Below are positions 20,117 through 28,854 of a stretch of DNA of 64,000 nt, piece by piece. The translations under genes and the position numbers were made by a program. Under the pieces are notes generated by a model. It made no database searches. It was not told the DNA's origin and was given only the letters and a program-made list of their open reading frames with translations. Every line of letters begins with the position of its first letter. Position 1 is the stretch's first letter. Where the stretch lies: contig NZ_JABERD010000027.1 in assembly GCF_013044505.1 (NCBI RefSeq), positions 1-64,000 on the forward strand, given 5' to 3'. The stretch comes from Streptomyces sp. S3(2020). Lineage in GTDB: Bacteria; Actinomycetota; Actinomycetes; Streptomycetales; Streptomycetaceae.

Positions 20117-21270
20117 TCGAACTGGACGACAGGACACGGGCGTTCCAGCGCCAGGCCCGCGCGTGGGCGCAGGAGCTCAAGCCACTGGCCCTGGAGCTCG
20201 ACCAGGATCCGGACGCGATCCACCGCCATCTGGACGTGGCGATCGTGTCGTACCTGACGAGGATGACGGTGCCGCCCGAGTTCAATCCCGATCCGGTGGT
20301 CATCGACGGCCATCGCTTCTACGGCACCGGGACCCTGGAGCGGGTCGTCTTCGCGGAGGAGGCGGCGGTCGGCGATGCCGGCATGCTGCTGGCGTCGCCG
20401 GGGCCGGTGATGTCGGGCGTGCTCGTCGACGCCATGGGCGACGAGCGGCAGAAGAAGTGGTTCTACAGCCGGGTCATGGAGAAACCCACGTGGACCTTCT
20501 TCGCGCTGACCGAGCCCGACCGCGGCTCGGACGCGGCGGCGATGGACACCACACTCACCCCGGACGGCGACCATTTCGTGCTCCGGGGAGCCAAGCGCTA
20601 CATCGGCAACGCGGCCCGCGCCGACCTGGGCATCGTCTTCGCCCGCACCCGTCCAGGACCGCTCGGCGTCACCGCGGTCCTCATCGACACCTCGGCGGCC
20701 GGGTTCACCGCCGAGCCCCTGGAGACCATCGGGCTGCGCGGCCTGCGCCTCACCGCCGTCACCCTCGACGACGTCCGCGTCCCCGCCGAGCAGGTGCTCG
20801 GCAGACATCTGCGGGCCACCCAGCGCGGCATGTGGAGCGCGGTGCAGGGGCTGAACCGCCTGCGCCCCGGCGTCGCCGCGTTCGGCCTGGGCATCGCGCG
20901 GGCCGCCTACGAGTACGTCCTGGACAACCGGCGCACTCCGAACACGTCCGAACGGCACCGACTGGACCGCCTCGGCCTCCGCCTGACGGAGCTTCGGCAG
21001 CTCATCTGGCGAGCGGCGATCGCCGTGGACGACAACGAACCGGCGGCCGGCTACCTCGCGTCCGCGGCGAAGGCACGCGCCTCGCGTCTCGCCGAGGAGG
21101 CGACGCTCGAAGCGCTCGGCCACTTCGGCCCCGGCGCCCGACTGGACCACCCCCTGCTCGACAAGCTCGCCCGGGACGCCCGTGGTGTGGAGTTCATGGA
21201 GGGAACCGGCAACATCCAGAAACTCAACCTGTTCACCGGCCTGGTCCAGGGAGGGCTTCGCCGTGACTGA
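20113..21270 (+). CDS. Acyl-CoA (acyl-ACP) dehydrogenase, canonical
   Basis: 385 residues, normal ACAD length. Motifs: FFALTEPDRGSDAA (flavin/substrate loop), LRGAKRYIGNAARA, and FMEGTGNIQKLN carrying the catalytic Glu (near residue 361). It should introduce an alpha,beta double bond into an acyl thioester, most likely ACP-bound in this context. It is the only ACAD of the cluster's four related genes with the full catalytic signature. ATG 20113 overlaps the upstream stop. Confidence 0.92.
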   Translation: MIELDDRTRAFQRQARAWAQELKPLALELDQDPDAIHRHLDVAIVSYLTRMTVPPEFNPDPVVIDGHRFYGTGTLERVVFAEEAAVGDAGMLLASPGPVMSGVLVDAMGDERQKKWFYSRVMEKPTWTFFALTEPDRGSDAAAMDTTLTPDGDHFVLRGAKRYIGNAARADLGIVFARTRPGPLGVTAVLIDTSAAGFTAEPLETIGLRGLRLTAVTLDDVRVPAEQVLGRHLRATQRGMWSAVQGLNRLRPGVAAFGLGIARAAYEYVLDNRRTPNTSERHRLDRLGLRLTELRQLIWRAAIAVDDNEPAAGYLASAAKARASRLAEEATLEALGHFGPGARLDHPLLDKLARDARGVEFMEGTGNIQKLNLFTGLVQGGLRRD

Positions 21271-21302
21271 CGCGGGCCTCGTACCGGCCGGACCGTTCTG
21301 AC

Positions 21303-22004
21303 ATGGACGAGCCCACGGTGGACGTCTGGACGGTGCCGCTCGACGGGCCGTCGGCCACGGTGGCGAGGCTGTCCCGGATCCTGTCGGGGCGGGAGACCGA
21401 GCGCGCCGACCGCTGCCGTTTCGAGGCCGACCGCAGACGTTTCGTCATCGCGCGCGGCACACTGCGGCGGATTCTGGCCGACCACCTCGACGTTCCTCCC
21501 CGAGAACTGCGCCTGGAGCGCGGACGTCATGGCAAACCACGGCTCGTGGACAGCCCCGGTCTGCGGTTCAACCTCTCCCATTCCGGAGAGCTCGCTCTGG
21601 TGGCGGTGACCCGGCACGCCGAGGTCGGGGTGGACGTCGACCGGCTGCGGCCGGGTCTGGCGGTCGAGCCGTTCGCCGAGCGCTTCTTCCCCGCGACCGA
21701 CGTCCGTTTCGTGGCCGCGGGCGCGGGGCCCACGGAACGCGCCGAGCGGTTCCTGCGGTTGTGGACCCGAAAGGAGGCCGTGGTGAAGGCCGCGGGCGCG
21801 CGGCTCACACAGGGTCTGGGCCTTGCGGTGTCCGCGGGCCCCGGCCCTGACGCCGCCGTCGTCCGCGATCCGTCCGGGCGGATCCGGGGCGCCTGGTCGG
21901 TGCGCGATCTGCCGGTGCCGGACGGCTACCTGGCGGCGCTGGCCGTCGCGGGGACTGCGGCCCCCCGCATCTCGGTCAGGCATGCCGATCCGGAGGGCGC
22001 GTAG
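21303..22004 (+). CDS. Sfp-type 4'-phosphopantetheinyl transferase
   Basis: 233 residues. The signature regions are visible: RFNLSHSGELALVAVT, GVDVDRL (Mg-binding Asp residues near 109-111) and WTRKEAVVKAAG (Glu and Lys near residues 160-165). It transfers phosphopantetheine from CoA to carrier-protein serines. As the last gene of the operon it should activate ACP 1, ACP 2 and the ACP domains of the PKS. The gap of 32 bases from the ACAD supports co-transcription. Confidence 0.94.
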   Translation: MDEPTVDVWTVPLDGPSATVARLSRILSGRETERADRCRFEADRRRFVIARGTLRRILADHLDVPPRELRLERGRHGKPRLVDSPGLRFNLSHSGELALVAVTRHAEVGVDVDRLRPGLAVEPFAERFFPATDVRFVAAGAGPTERAERFLRLWTRKEAVVKAAGARLTQGLGLAVSAGPGPDAAVVRDPSGRIRGAWSVRDLPVPDGYLAALAVAGTAAPRISVRHADPEGA

Positions 22005-22119
22005 ACGCGACCGCGTGCATGACGTGCGTGTTCAGGGGTAATCGCGCATCCGCGGCGCGTATCGCGATCCGCAGACGAGAAGGCCATCACGCCTGGCCGC
22101 TGAACACGCTGCTGTTGGA

Positions 22120-22192
22120 GGTAAACGTGTCCGTTGCCCAGACCCCTGACAATAGTTGCCGTTTGACAACTGTCAAGTCAAGGCAAGAGAGT
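22120..22192. promoter_or_regulatory. Orphan regulatory segment with inverted repeat
   Basis: In the convergent gap after the transferase gene lies the inverted repeat TTGACA-AC-TGTCAA (22163-22176). On the minus strand a TTGACA, 16 bases and TATTGT resemble a -35/-10 pair. On the plus strand GGAGG is followed by GTG at 22130, but its frame enters sequence antisense to the MarR gene. It looks like an operator/promoter, possibly for the MarR protein, stranded from its original target gene. Confidence 0.35.
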
Positions 22193-22231
22193 GAGCTCGC
22201 ACGCGCGGGAGGGGTCGGGGATGGAGTGGCG

Positions 22232-22708
22232 TCAGGCGCTGCGGGCTGCGGAATCGCCGTCCTCGTGGATCTGCGCCGCCGCCGCGGCACAGAACGCCTC
22301 CAGTCCCTTCAACAGCGCGGACCGCTGCGGAGTCGACATCTGTTCGAGTACGGCTTGCAGGGCGCTCTCCCGGCGGGCGCGCAGGTCGGTGAGGAAGACC
22401 CGCCCGCGTCGGCTCAGGTACAGCTCCAGTTCGCGTCGGCTCGCGGTGGCGGCCCGGCGTTCCACGAATCCCACGGCCTGCAGCCGGTCGCACAGCCGGC
22501 TCGTCGACGGAGGCGTGGAGCCCAGCGCGTCCGCGAGCGTGCGCAGATTGATGCCTTCGTTGTGTTCCAGGATGAACAGGACCCGCAGCTGCGAGGCCGA
22601 GACCGGCGCCGTCGAGGCCCGGCCCCACAGGACCTCTAGCAGTTCGGCCGCCTCGGAGGTCACGCGCGCGACCTCCTGGGGCTGCGGGCGGGGGTGCGAG
22701 ATCGTCAC
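22232..22708 (-). CDS. MarR-family transcriptional regulator
   Basis: 158 residues. A winged-helix domain is visible: SASQLRVLFILEHNEGINLRTLADALG, then SRLCDRLQAVGFVERRA as recognition helix and wing, with flanking dimerisation helices. MarR proteins are usually repressors relieved by small phenolic or lipophilic ligands. GTG 22708 has GAAGGTG upstream. It is convergent with the biosynthetic operon and divergent from the SpoIIE-type gene; either could be its target. Confidence 0.88.
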   Translation of the reverse strand: MTISHPRPQPQEVARVTSEAAELLEVLWGRASTAPVSASQLRVLFILEHNEGINLRTLADALGSTPPSTSRLCDRLQAVGFVERRAATASRRELELYLSRRGRVFLTDLRARRESALQAVLEQMSTPQRSALLKGLEAFCAAAAAQIHEDGDSAARSA

Positions 22709-22846
22709 CCCGACACCTTCTCAGTCTTACCCGGCGCTGTCAGCCCGCCCCGGCGCACGAGGCGCGGGAGCGGGCATGGTTCAGCAGAAACGGGTGCAGC
22801 CGCCGTCGCACCACGGACACGGCGGCGCACCCTCGCACGGAATGGC

Positions 22847-24031
22847 ATGACCGACGACGTGAACAGATTCATGGCCGCCGAGCGCGCCCTGCGCTCCGCG
22901 GCTCCGCATCAACTGCCGACGACCGTCCGCGAAGTGCTGTGCGGACAGTACGGCGCCGAGAGCGTGGACCTGCTCCTGGTCGACTACGGGGCGACGGTGC
23001 TGCGGCCCGTGTCCGCGACGGCCGGTCCGTCGCGGGCGCTGCCCGTGCACGCAGGCCCGGCCGGTCGCTGCTTCGGGTCGCAGGAGCCGTACGTGACCGA
23101 GGGAGAGGACGGGCGCACACAGGTGTACCTCCCCGTCACCGTGCGCGGCGACCGGCTGGGAGTGCTGTCGGTCACGCTGCCGCCCGGCGTGCGGCCCGGC
23201 GACGACCTGGCCGAACTGGCCGCGGTGGCCGAGGTCCTGGGACACGAGGTGGTGGTGGCCGAACGCGACACCGACATCTACCAGCGGGCCCGGCGCGAGG
23301 AGCGGCTCACGCTCGCCGCGGAGATGCAGTGGCAGCTGCTCCCGGCCCGCTCCTGCGCGGGGCCGCAGTACGCCCTGGGCGCCCAACTGGAGCCCGCCTA
23401 CGCGATCTTCGGTGACAACTTCGACTGGTCGGTGTCCGCCGACCGTCTCCTGCTCTACGTCACCAACGGGATGGGCGAGGGGATCGAGGCGTCCCTGCTG
23501 ACCAACCTCGGGATCAACGCCCTGCGCAACGCACGGCGGGCCGGCGTCCCCATCACCGATCAGGCGGCCCTCGCCGACCAGGCCGTCTACGCCCGGTACC
23601 GGGGCGAGGAATACCTGTCCGTCCTGCTCGTGGATCTCGAACTGAGCACCGGGCGCGTGCGGATCATCGACGCCGGCTCACCGCGGATGCTGCGTCTGCG
23701 CGACGGGACCGTGACACCCGTCGATCTTGAGGCGCAGCTTCCCCTCGGCATGTTCGAGGAGACCGACTACGTGGCGCAGGACCACCAGTTGCACCCGGGC
23801 GACCGTGTCCTGTTCGTCAGCGACGGGGTCCACACGGTCGCCGCGCCCGGCGGTGAACCGTACGGGGACCACGCGCTCGCCCGGGCCATCACGGCCACGC
23901 GGCTGCTGCCCGCCGCCGACGTACCGGCCGCGGTACTGCGGGAACTGAGCGGTCACCGCGGCCGCCCGGAGCCGGACGACGACGCGCTGGTGGTCTGCCT
24001 CGACTGGTTCGGCGACCAGCCGATGCCCTAG
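22847..24031 (+). CDS. SpoIIE-family PP2C phosphatase with N-terminal GAF-like region
   Basis: 394 residues. The N-terminal part (about 15-140) looks like a GAF sensor (LLLVDYGATVLRPVS to LGVLSVTLPPGV). The C-terminal part is a SpoIIE/RsbU PP2C phosphatase, with LAAEMQWQLLP linker, GDNFDWS, and the acidic metal sites VSDGV and PDDDALVV. The usual DVxGHG segment reads TNGMGEG, so one conserved Asp is Asn; activity may be altered. It would dephosphorylate an anti-sigma antagonist. ATG 22847 is preferred over the longer frame. It stands upstream of the stressosome operon, separated by about 137 bp. Confidence 0.82.
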   Translation: MTDDVNRFMAAERALRSAAPHQLPTTVREVLCGQYGAESVDLLLVDYGATVLRPVSATAGPSRALPVHAGPAGRCFGSQEPYVTEGEDGRTQVYLPVTVRGDRLGVLSVTLPPGVRPGDDLAELAAVAEVLGHEVVVAERDTDIYQRARREERLTLAAEMQWQLLPARSCAGPQYALGAQLEPAYAIFGDNFDWSVSADRLLLYVTNGMGEGIEASLLTNLGINALRNARRAGVPITDQAALADQAVYARYRGEEYLSVLLVDLELSTGRVRIIDAGSPRMLRLRDGTVTPVDLEAQLPLGMFEETDYVAQDHQLHPGDRVLFVSDGVHTVAAPGGEPYGDHALARAITATRLLPAADVPAAVLRELSGHRGRPEPDDDALVVCLDWFGDQPMP

Positions 24032-24168
24032 CGGACCGGCCGACCCCGGACACCTGGCACGGCGCGGACTCGTTACAGTTGTCGTTCGGCAACAGTTCGT
24101 GTCGCCCGCGGCCGGACTTCGGCCATCGCGGGCCACGCGAGCGCACTACTCGGATGAGGTGAGAGCAG

Positions 24169-25068
24169 GTGCCGGAGCACGAAGCGGCAGTACGGCAGGG
24201 AACGCCGGCGCGGCTGGTCGGGGACTTCCTGTACCGCCATCGCGAACGGATCGCCCAGCGCTGGGCCGACGAGCCGCTGTTCCGCAGTGTGTTCACCCTC
24301 TCGCGGGACGAGGCCGTGGAGGCGGCCCGGACCGTGGTCGAGGCATTGGCGCAGGTGGCCGAGTCGGACCGCGTGTACGACACGGACGCCTCCGGATTCG
24401 CGGTCGTGCGCGAGCAGTTGGCCCGGATGGCCGCCGCGCGTTCCCGCGCCGGGATCACCATGGCCCAGGTGTCGGGGGAGGTGGAGGCCCTGCGCCCGCC
24501 CGTCGCGGGCTTCCTGGTCGAGGAGTTCCCGGAGGAAGCCGCCGAGCGGGTACGTGAGTGCACGACCGCGCTCACCGTGCTGATGGGGACACTGCGACTG
24601 GTCGTGCTGGACACGGCACTGTCCGAAGGGCAGGCGCTCATCGAACGCCAACAGCTCCAGCTGCTGGAGGTCGCCACCCCCGTGATCAAGCTGTGGGACG
24701 GCGTCGTGGCGGTACCGCTGATCGGCACCCTCGACAGCGCGCGCAGCCAGGTCGTCATGGAGACGCTGCTGGAGGCCATCGTCGACCAGCACGCCCGCTT
24801 CGCGATCCTCGACATCACCGGTGTCCCCACCGTGGACTCGCTCGTCGCCCAGCACCTGATGAAGACGGTGGCGGCGGCGCGGCTGATGGGCGCGGAGTGC
24901 GTCGTGTCGGGCATCCGCCCGGCGATCGCCCAGACCATCGTCCATCTCGGCCTGGACCTCGGCACGGTGGTCACCCGCGCCAGCCTGGCGGACGCGCTGG
25001 CCCACGCGTTGCACGAGCTGGGCGTCGGTATCGTCGCGCCGGCCTCCGGCGGTGCGGGGACACGATGA
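24169..25068 (+). CDS. rsbR: RsbR-type stressosome protein (sensor plus STAS)
   Basis: 299 residues. The N-terminal about 140 residues are helical (RsbRD-like, globin-type fold in RsbR paralogues). The C-terminal STAS domain includes LLEVATPVIKLWDGVVAVPLIG and the phosphoacceptor strand ILDITGVPTVDS. RsbR and RsbS assemble the stressosome, which holds the kinase RsbT until stress. Start is GTG 24169, with GAGAG upstream. The following rsbS starts four bases before this stop (ATGA). Confidence 0.88.
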   Translation: MPEHEAAVRQGTPARLVGDFLYRHRERIAQRWADEPLFRSVFTLSRDEAVEAARTVVEALAQVAESDRVYDTDASGFAVVREQLARMAAARSRAGITMAQVSGEVEALRPPVAGFLVEEFPEEAAERVRECTTALTVLMGTLRLVVLDTALSEGQALIERQQLQLLEVATPVIKLWDGVVAVPLIGTLDSARSQVVMETLLEAIVDQHARFAILDITGVPTVDSLVAQHLMKTVAAARLMGAECVVSGIRPAIAQTIVHLGLDLGTVVTRASLADALAHALHELGVGIVAPASGGAGTR

Positions 25069-25484
25069 GCGACGGGCTCCACCACGGCGTCGCGGTCCAC
25101 GTACCGGTGCTGCGTCTGGGCGAGGTTCTCCTGGTCACCCTCCAGGGCGACCTGCACGACAGCATGGCGCAGCAGCTCCAGCAGGACATCGCCGTCACGA
25201 TCGCGGACAGCCAGGTGACCGGCGTGGTCATCGACATCTCGGGAGTGGAGGTCGTCGACTCCTTCCTCGGCCGCGTGCTCGCCGAGATCGCGGCCAACGC
25301 CTCGCTGCTGGCGGCCCGGACCGTACTGGCCGGCATGCGGCCCGCAGTGGCGATCACCCTGGTCGAGCTGGGGCTGACACTGCCCGGACTGCGTACCGCC
25401 CTCACCACGGAGACGGCCTTGGAGCTGCTGGCACCCCGCACCGCGGCGGCCGACCCCGGTGGATCGCCTCAGGAGCATCCTTGA
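25065..25484 (+). CDS. rsbS: RsbS-type STAS protein
   Basis: 139 residues, a single STAS domain. VPVLRLGEVLLVTLQGDL and the phosphorylation segment IDISGVEVVDSF (Ser is the likely RsbT target) match RsbS. It forms the stressosome core with RsbR. It overlaps rsbR by ATGA, and its TGA overlaps the rsbT ATG. Confidence 0.9.
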   Translation: MSDGLHHGVAVHVPVLRLGEVLLVTLQGDLHDSMAQQLQQDIAVTIADSQVTGVVIDISGVEVVDSFLGRVLAEIAANASLLAARTVLAGMRPAVAITLVELGLTLPGLRTALTTETALELLAPRTAAADPGGSPQEHP

Positions 25485-25921
25485 TGCCATCGTCCACAGC
25501 CGCCGAGGCGATCCTGCCGATCCGTTCCGAGATGGATCTCGCCTGGGTGCGCCAGCACGTGCGGCAGGCCGCCGGCCTGCTGGGCTTCGGACTGGTCGCG
25601 CAGACCAAGCTGGTCACCGCCGCCAGTGAACTGGCCCGCAACACGCTGGTGCACGGCGGGGGCGGCCGGATGGAGTCGGCAGAGGTGACACAGGGTCGCG
25701 CGCGCGGCCTCCGGCTGGCCTTCGCCGACGAAGGACCCGGCATCACCGACCTGGAGCGGGCGCTCGTCGACGGCTACACCTCGGGCGGCGGCCTGGGCAT
25801 GGGGCTGGGCGGTGCCCGGCGCCTGGTCCACGAGTTCACCATCGACAGCACACCGGGAGCGGGCACCACGGTCACGGTGGTCTGCTGGGCCTCGCCGCCG
25901 CGCTCCTACGGAGGCGTCTGA
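25484..25921 (+). CDS. rsbT: RsbT-type switch serine kinase
   Basis: 145 residues, a GHKL/HATPase kinase. The N box is TAASELARNTLVHGGGG, the G1 box FADEGPGI, and the G2 region SGGGLGMGLGGARRLVHEF. RsbT phosphorylates RsbS/RsbR and, when released, activates RsbU-type phosphatases; the gene at 27003 is a candidate partner. The ATG overlaps the rsbS stop, and the stop overlaps the next ATG by one base. Confidence 0.92.
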   Translation: MPSSTAAEAILPIRSEMDLAWVRQHVRQAAGLLGFGLVAQTKLVTAASELARNTLVHGGGGRMESAEVTQGRARGLRLAFADEGPGITDLERALVDGYTSGGGLGMGLGGARRLVHEFTIDSTPGAGTTVTVVCWASPPRSYGGV

Positions 25922-27006
25922 TGCCGCGCGTGTGGGACGTACCGGTCCACGATTCCACCCGGATACGGGACGCCAGGGTCGCCGCCGAGCACGCCGCGAC
26001 CCTGGCCGGACTCGACGAGGCACGGACCGCGGCCGCCGCCCTGGTGACGACGGAACTGGCCACGAACCTGCTCAAACACGCGAAGGGAGGCCGCCTGCTC
26101 CTAGACGTCGTGCCCGGGCAGGTGCCGGCGGACGGCGGCGACCCGAGCCGGCTCGTGCAGATCGCGGCGATCGACCACGGCCCCGGCATACCCGACGTCA
26201 CCGCCGCCCTGCGCGACGGCTTCACGACGACCCGGTCGCTGGGCGCGGGCCTGGGCACCTGCCGACGCGTCGCCGACGCTTTCGCGGTGCACAGCGCCCC
26301 GGGCCGGGGCACGGTCGCGCTGGCCCGCATCGGCCCCGCCGGACGGGACACCGCACCAGAGACGGGCGGACCACGGGCGGACGGACTACGGGCGGACGGA
26401 CTACGGGCTGGCGGCGTCAACCTCCCTTTCGGCGGGGCCGAACACTCCGGGGACGCCTGGGCCTGGGCCCGATCCGGCGACCGCGTGACGCTGCTGCTGG
26501 CCGACGGCCTGGGCCACGGATCCCAGGCGGCCCACGCCTCGACGGCGGCCGTACAGGCGCTGCGCGGATCAGCCCACCTCGCCCCGGCAGAGCTCCTGCG
26601 TCAACTCGACACCGCTCTGCGCGGCACCCGGGGTGCCGCCGTGGCCGTGGCCCAGGTCGACACCGGCACCGGGACGCTCCGTTTCGCCGGCCTCGGGAAC
26701 GTGGGGGCCTGGCTCTGGGAGGCGGATGCCTGGCACCCCCTGCTGTCCCGCCCCGGCATCGCCGGCGTCCACCGGCCGCGGACACTGCCCGAGGACCTCA
26801 GACACTGGGGCACCGGCCAGGTGCTGCTCCTGCACAGCGACGGCCTCCCCAGCCGTCAGAAGCCGCCGTCCGCACCGGACCTGCTGTTCGCCGATCCCGC
26901 CCTGATGGCGGCGGTCACCCTGCGCGACAGCGGCAGCGCCGCCCGGCCGGCACGTGACGACACCGCCGTGGCGGTCCTGACCCGGGTACCGGAGGAGGGC
27001 CGTTGA
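25921..27006 (+). CDS. HATPase-PP2C fusion (RsbT/RsbW-like kinase fused to RsbX-like phosphatase)
   Basis: 361 residues with two catalytic modules. Residues about 1-140 are a GHKL ATPase (VTTELATNLLKHAKGG N box, DHGPGIPD G1 box, SLGAGLGTCRR). After a linker with the repeat RADGL-RADGL-RAG comes a PP2C domain (about 170-355) with LLADGLGHGSQAA, HSDGLP and RDDTAVAV metal sites. RsbX resets the stressosome by dephosphorylating RsbS and RsbR; fusing it to a kinase-like domain may place opposing activities in one protein. It is co-translated with rsbT and the next gene. Confidence 0.85.
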   Translation: MPRVWDVPVHDSTRIRDARVAAEHAATLAGLDEARTAAAALVTTELATNLLKHAKGGRLLLDVVPGQVPADGGDPSRLVQIAAIDHGPGIPDVTAALRDGFTTTRSLGAGLGTCRRVADAFAVHSAPGRGTVALARIGPAGRDTAPETGGPRADGLRADGLRAGGVNLPFGGAEHSGDAWAWARSGDRVTLLLADGLGHGSQAAHASTAAVQALRGSAHLAPAELLRQLDTALRGTRGAAVAVAQVDTGTGTLRFAGLGNVGAWLWEADAWHPLLSRPGIAGVHRPRTLPEDLRHWGTGQVLLLHSDGLPSRQKPPSAPDLLFADPALMAAVTLRDSGSAARPARDDTAVAVLTRVPEEGR

Positions 27007-28718
27007 AGCACACCTGGCCGATCGACACCGCCACCGACGCGGCCCTGGCGCGCATCGCCACCACCCGCCTGGCCGCGGCGCACGGACTGTCACCGCTGCA
27101 ACGCACCCGCCTCACCACGGCGCTCAGCGCACAACTGCGCGAGTGCCTGGCCAAGGACGGCTCCTGGCTGCTCACGCTCCACGTCACCAAAACGGCCGCC
27201 GAGCAGGCGCATCTGCATGTCACGGTCACCGCCACGGACCCCGCCGCACATCCCCCGTGGCGGACGAGCGCCGCCTGCGCCCTGACGCCGATCGCGGACG
27301 ACCCGTCGGTGGCGGACTCCCCGGCGGTGCTGGCCGAGTCGCTGCTGGACGCCGACGAGGACACGGCCGTCCTGCTGGACAGACTCGCCGAGCAGGAACG
27401 ACTGGTGGCCTTCCACCGGGAGGAACTGCATCAGACCAATCAGGGCGTACTCGCCCTGCACGCCGAACTGGACGCGGCCGGACAGGCACAGAGGGAAGCG
27501 TTCGCCGCCGAGCACCGGGCCCGCAGACAGGCCGAGGACGCCCGCCGACGCCTCACCTTCCTGGCCGACGCCAGCGCGGCCCTGACCTCCCTCAACCACG
27601 ACGAGGTCGTACGCCGGCTTCCGGAACTGCTCGTGCCGGAGTACGCCCGCAGCGTCGACATCTGGCTGTTCGACGGCGACGACGACCGCCGCCCCCCGAC
27701 ATCCCACCCCGCCGCGGCCGTGACCGCGGCCCGCACCGGACGGCCCCAGTACGCCGCACTAGAACCCGGCGAACTGCCCGGCGTCGACGACCAGCCGCCC
27801 TCGGCACTCGATCCCGGACGTCCGCTGCTGTGCGTCCCGTTGCCCACCCGCCGGGCACCGCTGGGAGTGCTGACCCTGGCGCCGCCCGGCGAGCGCTGGG
27901 ACCCCGACGACGCGGTCATGCTCATCGAGTTCGTCCGCCGCGCCAGCATCGCGATCGATAACGCCCGGCGCTTCGAACGCAATCGGGACATCGCCGAGAC
28001 GCTCCAACGGGCCCTGCTGACGGACCTGCCCACCACACCGGCGCTCCGACTGGCCGCCCGCTATCTGCCGGCCACCCACGGGCTGAACATCGGCGGTGAC
28101 TGGTACGACGCGTTCCGCCGGCCCGACGGCTCGCTGGTCACCGTCATCGGAGACGTCACCGGACACGGACTGCGCGCCGCCGTCATGATGAGCCAACTCC
28201 GCACCGCCCTGCGCGCCTACGCCGTGGACGGCAGCAGCCCCGGCACCCTGCTGACCCGACTGCACACGTTCCTCCACCACCTCCAGCCCGACTTGTACGC
28301 CACCGCCGTCATCGCCCGCTTCCACCCCGACGAGCCCACGCTGACCTGGGCGGCCGCAGGTCACCCACCGCCGCTGCTGCGGACCCCCGACGGCCGGGTA
28401 CACACGCTGGACGCCAAGCCCGGCGCGATGCTGGGCATCCCACTGGACCAGCGGATCGAGGACCACACCGTCCACCTCCCACCCGGCTCGACCCTGGCCC
28501 TCTACACCGACGGCCTGGTCGAACGCCGCGCCCAGGGAATCGATCCGGGCATCGCCCGCCTCGCCGCCGCACTCGGGGCGTTCGGGCCCGCGGAACTGGA
28601 GGACCTCGACGGCACGGCGGACCGCGTGCTGGGCCCACTGCTGAGCGACTCCGAGCGCGACGACGACGTATGCCTGCTGCTGTGCCATGTCGCGCGGCAC
28701 GCCACCGCCGAACGGTGA
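27003..28718 (+). CDS. RsbU-like GAF-PP2C phosphatase
   Basis: 571 residues. An N-terminal region (about 1-105) may be a small RsbW-like or helical domain. A coiled coil (about 120-190, with EEL and AEHRARRQAEDARRR) leads to a GAF domain (about 190-335) and a complete SpoIIE/PP2C domain with GGDWYDAF, GDVTGHGLRAAVMM, YTDGLVERR and ERDDDVCLL. The protein should dephosphorylate an anti-anti-sigma factor. The start is TTG 27003, overlapping the previous stop and backed by GGAGGAGGG eight bases upstream. It is the last gene of the five-gene stressosome operon; no sigma or RsbV-type gene follows. Confidence 0.88.
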   Translation: MKHTWPIDTATDAALARIATTRLAAAHGLSPLQRTRLTTALSAQLRECLAKDGSWLLTLHVTKTAAEQAHLHVTVTATDPAAHPPWRTSAACALTPIADDPSVADSPAVLAESLLDADEDTAVLLDRLAEQERLVAFHREELHQTNQGVLALHAELDAAGQAQREAFAAEHRARRQAEDARRRLTFLADASAALTSLNHDEVVRRLPELLVPEYARSVDIWLFDGDDDRRPPTSHPAAAVTAARTGRPQYAALEPGELPGVDDQPPSALDPGRPLLCVPLPTRRAPLGVLTLAPPGERWDPDDAVMLIEFVRRASIAIDNARRFERNRDIAETLQRALLTDLPTTPALRLAARYLPATHGLNIGGDWYDAFRRPDGSLVTVIGDVTGHGLRAAVMMSQLRTALRAYAVDGSSPGTLLTRLHTFLHHLQPDLYATAVIARFHPDEPTLTWAAAGHPPPLLRTPDGRVHTLDAKPGAMLGIPLDQRIEDHTVHLPPGSTLALYTDGLVERRAQGIDPGIARLAAALGAFGPAELEDLDGTADRVLGPLLSDSERDDDVCLLLCHVARHATAER

Positions 28719-28854
28719 CGATGCCCGAGGTCGCGCCCGTGGGCTCGGCAGCCTTCTTCGGCCCGCATCCGCGGTGCGCCTGCTCGGCGCCGGCGCCCGC
28801 ATCGCCCTGGAGCCCAGCGTCCACGTGAGGGCACGCGACTCGTCGGAGACCGCC

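Noticed and set aside
22019..22639. Plus-strand frame starting near GGAGG-GTG at 22130
   Set aside because: It runs antisense through marR with no domain; kept only as a possible decayed start.
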